From contig WYBB01000157.1 of NCBI GenBank assembly GCA_011526585.1, forward strand, positions 1 through 35,790: a DNA stretch of 35,790 bases, read 5' to 3'. The position numbers were made by a program, and so were the translations under genes. The stretch is from Deltaproteobacteria bacterium (GTDB taxonomy: Bacteria > Myxococcota_A > UBA9042 > PHBI01). Below the pieces are notes generated by a model. It was not told where the DNA came from. It saw nothing but the letters and a program-made list of their open reading frames with translations, and ran no database searches. Every line of letters begins with the position of its first letter. The stretch's first letter is position 1. Of the stretch, positions 1 through 7,138 are shown piece by piece.

Positions 1-41
1 GAGGCGGGATGGCCGCAAGGAGGGAGGGAAGGGAGCGCGGA

Positions 42-60
42 GGCGTACTCGACGTACGCC
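42..60. repeat. Short palindrome in the left-edge intergenic stretch
   Basis: The first 123 bases carry no convincing gene. They contain a perfect 7-bp inverted repeat, GGCGTAC (42-48) and GTACGCC (54-60), around a TCGAC loop. It is followed by a short GACC tetranucleotide run (about 70-82) and, near 110, a T-rich motif (ATTTTTCGACAG). The stretch lies just downstream of the minus-strand lipoprotein gene. From memory, similar palindrome-plus-TTTTTC sequences recur between genes in deltaproteobacterial genomes, so a dispersed repeat or transcript end is possible, but one copy cannot prove that. Confidence 0.4.
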
Positions 61-123
61 GCACAAGCGACCGACCGACCGACGCCGCGGACGCCCGCCG
101 TAGCCGAATTTTTCGACAGACCT

Positions 124-3100
124 TCAGTCCTCGATCGTGATCAACACCGCGGCCCGGGTCGCCGGCGCGATCGGCACGAGGTCGAGGCCGACCAGCACGA
201 GCTCGATCAGGTGCTCGCCCGCGCCGAGCTCGGGCAGGCGCACCGGGCTCTGGGTCGCCACCGCGCGCACGCGCCCGTCGACGAGGACCAGCACCGCGCC
301 GCGCCCGGCCTGAGCGGGTCCGCGCAGCCCGATCGGATCGAGCGCGATCCCGCCGACGGAGAAGCGCACCTCGGGCGCGCCGGCCGGCAGGGTCGCGCCG
401 TCGGCGGGCGCGTCGATCGTCAGCGCCGGCTCGCTCTCGCCGCCCACGCGGAAGCGCGAGCTCACGCGCACCGGCGGATCGTAGGGCGCGCGATCGGCGT
501 CGAGCAGCTCGAGGCCGAGCACGTGCACGCCGGGCGAAAACGGCCCGATGACGCCGTGCGTGCGCGTGAGGTAGGCGGCCGGGCGGCCATCGACCTCGAC
601 CGCGATCCAGCCCGCGCCCGGGCCGAGCGGCCCCTCGCTCAGGTCGACGGCGATGTGGAGATCCGGCCCATAGACCATCTGATCGGGCAGCGGCGAGACG
701 AGCGAGATCCGCGGCCCCGCCGCGATCTGCACCGGCACCTCGGCGACCGGCGTCGGCACCACACGCGAGCCGTCGCGATGCCAGAGCTCGGCGATGAGCC
801 GAGTCGCCCCGCGCGGCACCGCCGGCAGCGGCACCGTCGGCGTCGTGTACGGACCGAAGGTCCAGCGCGCCTGACCGGCGACCGCGGTCAGCGTCCACAT
901 GCCGTCGCCCGGCACCGCCGGGGCGCGCCCGAGCCCACCCTCGAGCGAGAAGCCGCTCGTGCCGACCGTCACGGTCGCGCCCGGCGCGAGCGTCGCGTTG
1001 GGCAGCGGCGCGACGAAGGTGATGGTCGGCGGCGCGAGCCCGAGCATCTCGAAGCGCGCGGTGACGACCTCGCCGCCGGCGAGCGGTCGGCCCTCGGCGT
1101 CGAGCGGCACGGTGAAGATCGTGTGCTCGCCCTCGGCGGGGCGCGGCACGCTGATCGGCGCGCCGGGGGCGCCCTCCCAGAAGAGCACCTCGTCGAGCCA
1201 GACCTCGACGAGGCCGTCGGCCGGCATGTTCTCGGCGAGCAGGCGCACCTCGAGGTCGTCGGCGTAGGCGAAGCCCATGTCCTCGGGCGTGACGATGCGC
1301 ACGCGCGGGGTCGCGTCGACGAAGACTTCGACGAAGGCCGGCTCGGCGTCGGCGATCGCGCTGTGATCGTTTTCGTGCAGCGTGAGCTTGACCGTGTGCG
1401 GACCCGGCGTCGGGATCGTCAGCGGGAAGGTCGAGCGCGTCTCGAAGCCCTGGTAGACGTTGTCGACGAAGACGTGCACGTGGCCTTCGCCGGGCACGGC
1501 AGCCTCGCCGGCCTTGTCGACGAGCGTGAGGTTGTCGAGCTCGAAGCTCAGCGCGAAGGGGCCGGTCGTGACGCGGCGCCCCGAGGCCGGCGCGAGGATC
1601 GCCACGCGCGGCGTCGGGTCGTAGCTGAAGTCGATGATGTGGCCGAGGGCACCGTCGACCGGGCTGTGGTCGCTCCGGTGAAGGAAGGCCTCGAGGCGAT
1701 GCGCGCCCGGCGAGAGCGGCGCCGGCAGGGTCTGGGCCGGATCGATGATCGCGACCGGGTCGACGAAGAAGTTCTGGTAGACCGCGTCGATGAACAGGTG
1801 ATAATGCCCTTTGATATTGGACACTTCGCCGAGCGGGATCAGCTCGAAGTTGTCGATCTGCACGGCGACGGCGAAGGGATCGCGGCCGACCCGGCCGCCG
1901 TCCTGGGGGCTGGCGATGTGGATCGTCGGGCGGTCGTCGACCTCGACCGTGATCATGTGCTCGACCGGCGGCAGGACCGGGCTGTGGTTCTCGTAGTGCA
2001 GCGCGACGAGCACGTCCCAGGTGCCGGCCGAGCCGGCGACGAGCTCGAAGGTCTCGGTCAGGTAGAAGCCCTGGTAGACGAACTGGCTCGTGCCCTGCTT
2101 GCGCAAGAAGGCGTGGAAGTGGCCCTGGCCGGGCACCGGATCGTCATCGGGTGCCAGCACGTTGGAGGTCAGCGTGAAGTCCTCGAAGGCGACGGCGACC
2201 GGGAAGCGCAGCGGCACGGTCGCGCCGTCCGCGGGTGACACGATCGTCACCGAGGTCTCGACGGCGACGACCTCGAGGGTGCGCGTCGCCTCGGCCGGCG
2301 GCGAGAGCGCCTGGCCGGCGTTGTCGACGAGGCGCGCGGTCACGACGCGCGTGCCCGGCGTGAGCACGACCTCGGTCTGGGCGGTGGTCAGGCGATCGGC
2401 GACGATCGCGCCGTCGACGAGGAGCTGCCAGCCCCCCGTGGCGGGCACGAGCGGCGCGGGCAGCGGCGTCGCCGAGAACGTGAAGAAATGCGGCAGGACG
2501 GCGATGCGCACCCGCCCCTCGGCCACGCGCGCGCTCGTCGGCAGGACGATGTCCAGGTGGGGCGGCGGCAGCACGCTGGTGAAGGTGACGGTGTCGGTGA
2601 CCGGCGGGCTCAGCGGCGCGCCGGCGGCGTCGGTGAGCTCGACCGCGAGCGTGTGCGCGCCGGCCGCCAGCCCGGTGATCGTGGCGCTGTCGCCGGTGAG
2701 GCGGCTGGCGACCTCGACCTCGTCGAGGTGCAGGCGCCAGGTGCCGTGACCGGGCAGGTCCTCGCCGTCGAGCACGAAGCGCTCGGCGGCGATGGCGACG
2801 CGCAGGCGTGAGCCCTGGACTTCGGCGCCGTCGAGCGGCGCGGTGATGACGACCGCGGGCGGCGGTCCCACCGTGAAGGCGACGGCGGCGACGACTGGCG
2901 GATCCCAGGGCGCGCCTGCGGCGTCGAGCAAGGTCACCGTCAGCGTGTGCGGCCCCTCGGCCTGGGCGGGCAGGCTGCCGGCGCTCTGGTCGACCACCCC
3001 GGCGCTGGCTCCGTCGAGCACGAGCGCGAGGCGTCCCTGGCGCGGCCCGGTCGGCGTGGCGCCCTCGGCGAGCAGCGTGAAGTCGGTGAGCGTGAGCTCC

Positions 3101-3612
3101 CAGGCGATCGGCTCCTCGGGCGCGAGGATCGCGCCGTCGCTCGGCGCGGCGAACGCCAGGGTCGGCGTCACGCGGCTCACGCCGACCTGGACCTCCGCGA
3201 CGACCGGCGGGTCGAGCGGCGCACCCGCTGCCACGAGCTCGGCGCGCAGGGTGATCGCGCCCGCGGGCGCGGTGATGACGCCGCTCTGCGCCTCGAGCGT
3301 GACGCTCCTGAGCGGGGTGCCGGCGGCGTCGCGGGCGCTGAGCGCGATCGCCAGCCCCTCGCCGAGTGTCGCGCCGCTCAGCGCGAGCTCGACCTCGATC
3401 CAGTCGCCGTCGACCTCGGCCGCCGCGCTCGGACGCACGAAGCTCAGCGCGATCTCCCCGGCGGCGTCGCCGTCGGGCGACACGTCGCTCGTGTCGGAGG
3501 TGTCGGCCGGGCGCGGCGCGGGGAGCTTTCCGACCGGCTCGAGGCCGCCGTCGAAGTCCGCGCACGCCAGGAGCGCGAGGCTCCCTGCGATCGCAAAGCT
3601 GAACCGGATCAT
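124..3612 (-). CDS. Giant lipoprotein with about eleven Ig-like repeats
   Basis: A 1162-residue secreted lipoprotein. The N-terminus is a signal peptide ending in the lipobox LLAC with the lipidated Cys at residue 17, followed by an Asp/Thr/Ser-rich linker. The rest is about eleven tandem domains of roughly 100 residues. Each opens with a pattern like 'hxIxxPxDGAxV' and closes with 'GAHTLxVxLxDAxGxPLxPP', typical of bacterial Ig-like beta-sandwiches. Repeats 5-7 (about residues 490-760) carry GHxHxF and LHxxxHS motifs, a possible metal site. I chose the ATG at 3612 because GAGGAG lies 6 bases upstream and the signal peptide then starts directly. An in-frame ATG at 3639 has its own GAGGAG, because a 27-bp unit is duplicated here. 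The gene lies 112 bases downstream of the lipase-like lipoprotein gene on the same strand. A surface adhesin or scaffold role is inference; no enzymatic domain is seen. Confidence 0.85.
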   Translation of the reverse strand: MIRFSFAIAGSLALLACADFDGGLEPVGKLPAPRPADTSDTSDVSPDGDAAGEIALSFVRPSAAAEVDGDWIEVELALSGATLGEGLAIALSARDAAGTPLRSVTLEAQSGVITAPAGAITLRAELVAAGAPLDPPVVAEVQVGVSRVTPTLAFAAPSDGAILAPEEPIAWELTLTDFTLLAEGATPTGPRQGRLALVLDGASAGVVDQSAGSLPAQAEGPHTLTVTLLDAAGAPWDPPVVAAVAFTVGPPPAVVITAPLDGAEVQGSRLRVAIAAERFVLDGEDLPGHGTWRLHLDEVEVASRLTGDSATITGLAAGAHTLAVELTDAAGAPLSPPVTDTVTFTSVLPPPHLDIVLPTSARVAEGRVRIAVLPHFFTFSATPLPAPLVPATGGWQLLVDGAIVADRLTTAQTEVVLTPGTRVVTARLVDNAGQALSPPAEATRTLEVVAVETSVTIVSPADGATVPLRFPVAVAFEDFTLTSNVLAPDDDPVPGQGHFHAFLRKQGTSQFVYQGFYLTETFELVAGSAGTWDVLVALHYENHSPVLPPVEHMITVEVDDRPTIHIASPQDGGRVGRDPFAVAVQIDNFELIPLGEVSNIKGHYHLFIDAVYQNFFVDPVAIIDPAQTLPAPLSPGAHRLEAFLHRSDHSPVDGALGHIIDFSYDPTPRVAILAPASGRRVTTGPFALSFELDNLTLVDKAGEAAVPGEGHVHVFVDNVYQGFETRSTFPLTIPTPGPHTVKLTLHENDHSAIADAEPAFVEVFVDATPRVRIVTPEDMGFAYADDLEVRLLAENMPADGLVEVWLDEVLFWEGAPGAPISVPRPAEGEHTIFTVPLDAEGRPLAGGEVVTARFEMLGLAPPTITFVAPLPNATLAPGATVTVGTSGFSLEGGLGRAPAVPGDGMWTLTAVAGQARWTFGPYTTPTVPLPAVPRGATRLIAELWHRDGSRVVPTPVAEVPVQIAAGPRISLVSPLPDQMVYGPDLHIAVDLSEGPLGPGAGWIAVEVDGRPAAYLTRTHGVIGPFSPGVHVLGLELLDADRAPYDPPVRVSSRFRVGGESEPALTIDAPADGATLPAGAPEVRFSVGGIALDPIGLRGPAQAGRGAVLVLVDGRVRAVATQSPVRLPELGAGEHLIELVLVGLDLVPIAPATRAAVLITIED

Positions 3613-3657
3613 GCGCGCTCCTCGGGACAACCGGATCATGCGTACTCCTCGGGGCGG
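3604..3657 (-). repeat. 27-bp tandem duplication of a ribosome-binding site and start codon
   Basis: Two nearly identical 27-bp units (3604-3630 and 3631-3657, the second incomplete) each contain, on the minus strand, a GAGGAG ribosome-binding site and an ATG. Being 27 bp, the duplication keeps frame and adds nine codons. Initiation at 3639 would give MIRLSRGAR before the normal MIRFSFAIAG signal peptide. Both starts look usable. Confidence 0.85.
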
Positions 3658-3694
3658 CCCCCTCGCCCCCCATCATCACGACTCTACGCGTCAC

Positions 3695-3715
3695 GCGCCC
3701 GAACCGATCGGGCGC
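3695..3715. terminator. Hairpin between two lipoprotein genes, possible terminator or operator
   Basis: A perfect 8-bp stem, GCGCCCGA (3695-3702) and TCGGGCGC (3708-3715), closes a 5-base loop. It lies 9 bases past the stop of the lipase-like gene and 82 bases upstream of the next gene's start. No T-run follows on the minus strand, so intrinsic termination is uncertain; a regulatory palindrome fits equally well. Confidence 0.35.
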
Positions 3716-3724
3716 TGCGTTCGA

Positions 3725-6295
3725 TCAAGGTACGAGCGTCGGCACACCATCGCGAACGAAGGTGCCGACCCACTGCTTATAGCGGCGCTGCAGGGTGGCG
3801 TCGCGGAACATCACGAAGTGCCCGTCATAGCCGTCGGGGCGGGCCTGCAAGAGGACCGCGCTGGCGCGCCCGCCGGGCACCGAGAGGTTGTCCTTGACCG
3901 GCGGGGTCAGGGGCGGGAAGGCCGGCCCGAGATCCTCGATCACCGGCTCGACGAGCTGCACGCGCGTCACGCGCGCGAAGGCCCGGGTCGTGGCGTTGGG
4001 CGTGTACGAGTCGCCGACGCCGTAGGTCATCATCAGGTGCTGGATCGGGTGCGCGGGGTTACGCTCCCAGGTCGCGAAGCGCCCGTGGTTGAGCGGGTCG
4101 ACCGGGTCGAAGAGCCCCTGCACGAGCGCCAGCGCCGGGTGCATGTCGTCGAGGCGCCGGGGCGTGGCGCCGTCGAACTCCTGGAGCGCGACCGCGGCCG
4201 CGAGCGGCGCGTCGACCGGCTCGGTCTTCGAGAGCAGCGAGAGCACGAGCCCGGCGCCGCCGCCCGACCAGACGACGTTCTGCAGGTCGGGCTCGTAGGG
4301 CGCGGCGAGCGGGCCGGTGGTCGCGCCCTGCGAGTGGCCGACCAGCGTGATGCGCGCCGGGTCGAAGCGGATCTCTGCGCCGGTCGGGCTCTGGGCCGCG
4401 GGGATGACCCAGCTCTTCAGCGCGCGCACCAGCGCGAAGACGTCGGCGGCGCCCTGGATGAGGTTGCCGCGCGCGGCGACCGGGTTGGCGAGGTTGTAGA
4501 AGAGCGCGCCCGGATCGAGGTCGGCGCCGCGGCGGTCGGCGTGCATCGGGCCGTCCCAGCCGAGCGCGGCGACGTTGACGACCTGCCCTCCGCCGAGATC
4601 GATGGCGGACAGCGGCAGGCCCGCGTCGCGCACGGCGCTGAGGAACGAGCCGCCGGTGCCGTGGCCGTAGAGCGCGACCGGCCAGCCGCCGGCGGGCATG
4701 CTCGCGCCCTTGGGGATCGTCAGGGCGACGCAGACGTCCTCGGTGCCCTGCAGGACGGGCTTGCCGCTCGGGTCGAAGACGAGATCGCCGCCGTCTTGCG
4801 GCTCGAGGTAGGGGCGCGTGCCGGCCTGCACCCTGGGCAGGGCGACGCGCATGTGCAGCTCGTGCACGAGCTCGCTCTCGGCAAAGCAGCCGCGCACGTG
4901 CGCATCCCCGCTGAGCCTGTCGTCGCAGGGCGAGACCGCGCCCGCCTTGCACTCGACGAGCTCGCCCGGCGTGGGCGCGGGCGCCGCGTGGATCGCCGCG
5001 CGCACCGCGGGCAGCACGTCGTCGACCGGCTGGGTCGTGAAGACCGCCGCAGCGATCACGCGGTGCAGCGCGATGGGGCTCCCGACCTCCGGGTCGGTGA
5101 GGTAGTCGCGCAGCGGCTGATAGGTCGCCCAGGCGGCGCGCAGGTCGGGGTCGTTGGGCTGCGCGTCCGCGAGCATCGCCTGCATGTCGGCGTCGGCCTG
5201 GAACGGCGCGCCGTTCTGGGTCTCTACCCCGGTCGCCAGGATCACGGCGTAGGTGGTCTCGGGCAGGAGCGGCACGTTCCAGGTCGGGCGCACCGAGACG
5301 AAGCGCGGGCAGATGTAGCGGGTGCCGCCGTCGGTGATGAAGTAGCTGTAATCAGGCGTGAATCCGTATTGGGACGAGCCCTTGGTGATGTTGCGGAAGT
5401 AGAGCGTCGCCTGGCCGCCGACCGGGTCGTTGGGGTCGTCCTGGGCGCGCACCGACTCGAGCTTGAAGCCGTGCGAGAGGCGGAAGGTGACGACGGGCTC
5501 GGTGGAGAAGCCCTTCTGGACTTTGCGGGCGGCGTCGATGATGCGCTCGACCGGATCGAAGCCGACGATGCCCGGCCCGGGCGTCGGGAAGCCCGCGAGG
5601 TCGACCGTGCCGTCCTTCATCCGGATGTCATTGGGGAAAGGCAGCCGGAAGAAGTCGCCGTCCTCGGGCGGCGGGCTGCCGGGGCGCGGCACCTCGAAGT
5701 GCACGACCGGGGCGGCGAGCTCGTCGATCGGCTCGCAGCTCACGCCCGGCCAGGGGCGCAGGCCGAAGACCGGCGAGCCGGCGGCGCAGGTGCCATCGCC
5801 GCCGCACGAGAGCCCGGCCTGGCAGTCCTCGACCCCCTCGCAGGGCGCGCCGAGATCGCCTTCGCCGCCTGCGACGCACGAGCCGGCGAACCCGAAGGAG
5901 CGGCAGACGAGGCCCTTTTCGCAGTCGGCGGCGGACGAGCAGGGCGCGCCGGCGACCCCGGCGCCGGCCGGCTGGCAGGCGCCGACGAAGCCGCAGTAGA
6001 GGCCGTCGCCACACTCGGCGGTGAGGATGCAGGGGCGGTTCTCGAGCGAGTCGCCGGTCGTGCGGCAGGTCTCATCGATGCAGGACAGGCCCAGGCGGCA
6101 CTCGGGCACGACCGCGGCAGGGTCGCAGGTCTCGCCGAGACCCTTGCCCGAGGTCGGATCGACGATGACGTCGCCGATGTCGATGCGCACGTCGGCGAGG
6201 TCGATGTCGAAGCGGTCCTCGTCGAGGTCACCGAAGAGATCGCCGCAGGCGGCGAGCGCGAACGAGAGTGGCAGGACGAGCGTGCGCGTGCGCAT
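3725..6295 (-). CDS. Cys-rich lipoprotein with VolA/Pla-1-like lipase domain
   Basis: An 856-residue lipoprotein. The signal peptide ends in LAAC with the lipidated Cys at residue 17; the ATG at 6295 has GAGGAG upstream. Residues about 55-185 hold four Cys-rich units of the type 'CxxxxxCxxGLxC...C', common in myxobacterial surface proteins and probably disulfide-bonded. From about residue 205 the sequence resembles the N-terminal domain of bacterial extracellular lipases of the Pla-1/cef and VolA type (FPNDIRMKDGT, a GFST motif, then PLLPETTYAVILATGV). An alpha/beta-hydrolase nucleophile elbow, GHSQG, follows near residue 653 with the Ser as probable nucleophile. The likely role is an outer-membrane-anchored lipase or lysophospholipase; the substrate is unknown. 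It diverges from pgsA over 141 bases. The family call rests on motif recall, not on a search. Confidence 0.8.
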   Translation of the reverse strand: MRTRTLVLPLSFALAACGDLFGDLDEDRFDIDLADVRIDIGDVIVDPTSGKGLGETCDPAAVVPECRLGLSCIDETCRTTGDSLENRPCILTAECGDGLYCGFVGACQPAGAGVAGAPCSSAADCEKGLVCRSFGFAGSCVAGGEGDLGAPCEGVEDCQAGLSCGGDGTCAAGSPVFGLRPWPGVSCEPIDELAAPVVHFEVPRPGSPPPEDGDFFRLPFPNDIRMKDGTVDLAGFPTPGPGIVGFDPVERIIDAARKVQKGFSTEPVVTFRLSHGFKLESVRAQDDPNDPVGGQATLYFRNITKGSSQYGFTPDYSYFITDGGTRYICPRFVSVRPTWNVPLLPETTYAVILATGVETQNGAPFQADADMQAMLADAQPNDPDLRAAWATYQPLRDYLTDPEVGSPIALHRVIAAAVFTTQPVDDVLPAVRAAIHAAPAPTPGELVECKAGAVSPCDDRLSGDAHVRGCFAESELVHELHMRVALPRVQAGTRPYLEPQDGGDLVFDPSGKPVLQGTEDVCVALTIPKGASMPAGGWPVALYGHGTGGSFLSAVRDAGLPLSAIDLGGGQVVNVAALGWDGPMHADRRGADLDPGALFYNLANPVAARGNLIQGAADVFALVRALKSWVIPAAQSPTGAEIRFDPARITLVGHSQGATTGPLAAPYEPDLQNVVWSGGGAGLVLSLLSKTEPVDAPLAAAVALQEFDGATPRRLDDMHPALALVQGLFDPVDPLNHGRFATWERNPAHPIQHLMMTYGVGDSYTPNATTRAFARVTRVQLVEPVIEDLGPAFPPLTPPVKDNLSVPGGRASAVLLQARPDGYDGHFVMFRDATLQRRYKQWVGTFVRDGVPTLVP

Positions 6296-6353
6296 GGGCG
6301 GCTCCTCGGCGGGGGACGCGGAGAGTCTAGCGATCGGGCCGCGCGGCGACAAG

Positions 6354-6389
6354 CCGGCCCATCCCGGCCCATCCCGGGCCACGGTGGCC
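6354..6389. promoter_or_regulatory. Direct and inverted repeats in a divergent promoter region
   Basis: The 141 bases between the lipase-like gene (minus) and pgsA (plus) contain two adjacent copies of CCGGCCCATC (6354-6363, 6364-6373), a partial third, and an inverted repeat GGCCA/TGGCC (6377-6381, 6385-6389). Position in a divergent promoter makes a regulator site plausible, but nothing identifies the factor. Confidence 0.3.
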
Positions 6390-6436
6390 ACCTCTGGGCG
6401 TGACGACGCTACCCCCGCCATACTATCGTCGCGCGC

Positions 6437-7120
6437 ATGAGCGAGCCGAGCCCGAGCCCCTCCCCGAAGAAACGCCGCCTGCGCCTGCCCAAGCTCCGCG
6501 TCAAACGGCGCACGCGCGACAAGAAGCGGCGGCCGCTCTCCGAGGAGGTGAAGAAGCTCCCGAACCTGCTCACGCTCGGGCGCATCGTGCTGATCCCGCC
6601 GGTGATGATCCTGCTCCTCCTCGACACGCCCGCCGGAAACTTCTGGGCGATGCTCCTCTTCGCCGTCGCCGCCGTGACCGACTGGCTCGACGGCTACCTC
6701 GCGCGCAAGCAGGGCCTCGAGTCGCTGCTCGGCAAGCTCCTCGATCCGCTCGCCGACAAGCTCATCGTGCAGGCCGTGCTCATCATCTGCGCCGAGCTCG
6801 GGCGGATCCCCGGCTGGTTCGTCGTGCTCCTGCTCTCGCGCGAGGTCGCGATCACCGGCCTGCGCGCCATCGCCTCGACCGAAGGCCTGCAGATCGACGT
6901 CGTGCAGTCGGGCAAGATGAAGACGGCGCTCCAGCTCGTCGGCCTGGTCGCGCTCATCCTGCACTACCCCTACACCATCGACTTCCTCGTCGCCGAGGCG
7001 GTCGTCGACTTCAACGTCGTCGGCGTGGCGCTCCTGTCGCTGTCGATGTTCTACTCGCTCGCCTCGGCCTTCACCTACTTCCGCGGCTTCGCGCGCGCCG
7101 TGGCGCAGCGCTCGGAGTAG
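6437..7120 (+). CDS. pgsA: CDP-diacylglycerol-glycerol-3-phosphate 3-phosphatidyltransferase
   Basis: This 227-residue membrane enzyme transfers a phosphatidyl group from CDP-diacylglycerol to glycerol-3-phosphate, the committed step to phosphatidylglycerol and cardiolipin. The CDP-alcohol phosphotransferase signature D-x2-DG-x2-AR-x8-G-x3-D-x3-D is complete (DWLDGYLARKQG...GKLLDPLAD). It follows the expected 'LPNLLTLGRI' entry into the first membrane segment, and several hydrophobic helices follow. An extra basic stretch of about 40 residues precedes the core, so the protein is a little longer than usual. The ATG at 6437 has no Shine-Dalgarno sequence, but TATCGT lies 13 bases upstream, so the mRNA may be leaderless. 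It is convergent with the TPR gene, with 18 bases between. Confidence 0.95.
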   Translation: MSEPSPSPSPKKRRLRLPKLRVKRRTRDKKRRPLSEEVKKLPNLLTLGRIVLIPPVMILLLLDTPAGNFWAMLLFAVAAVTDWLDGYLARKQGLESLLGKLLDPLADKLIVQAVLIICAELGRIPGWFVVLLLSREVAITGLRAIASTEGLQIDVVQSGKMKTALQLVGLVALILHYPYTIDFLVAEAVVDFNVVGVALLSLSMFYSLASAFTYFRGFARAVAQRSE

Positions 7121-7138
7121 GTCGCAAGAGATCGGAGC

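Noticed and set aside
2792..6403. Open frame of 1203 residues on the plus strand
   Set aside because: Antisense to two well-supported lipoprotein genes; low-complexity Arg/Ala/Gly composition and no recognisable domain.
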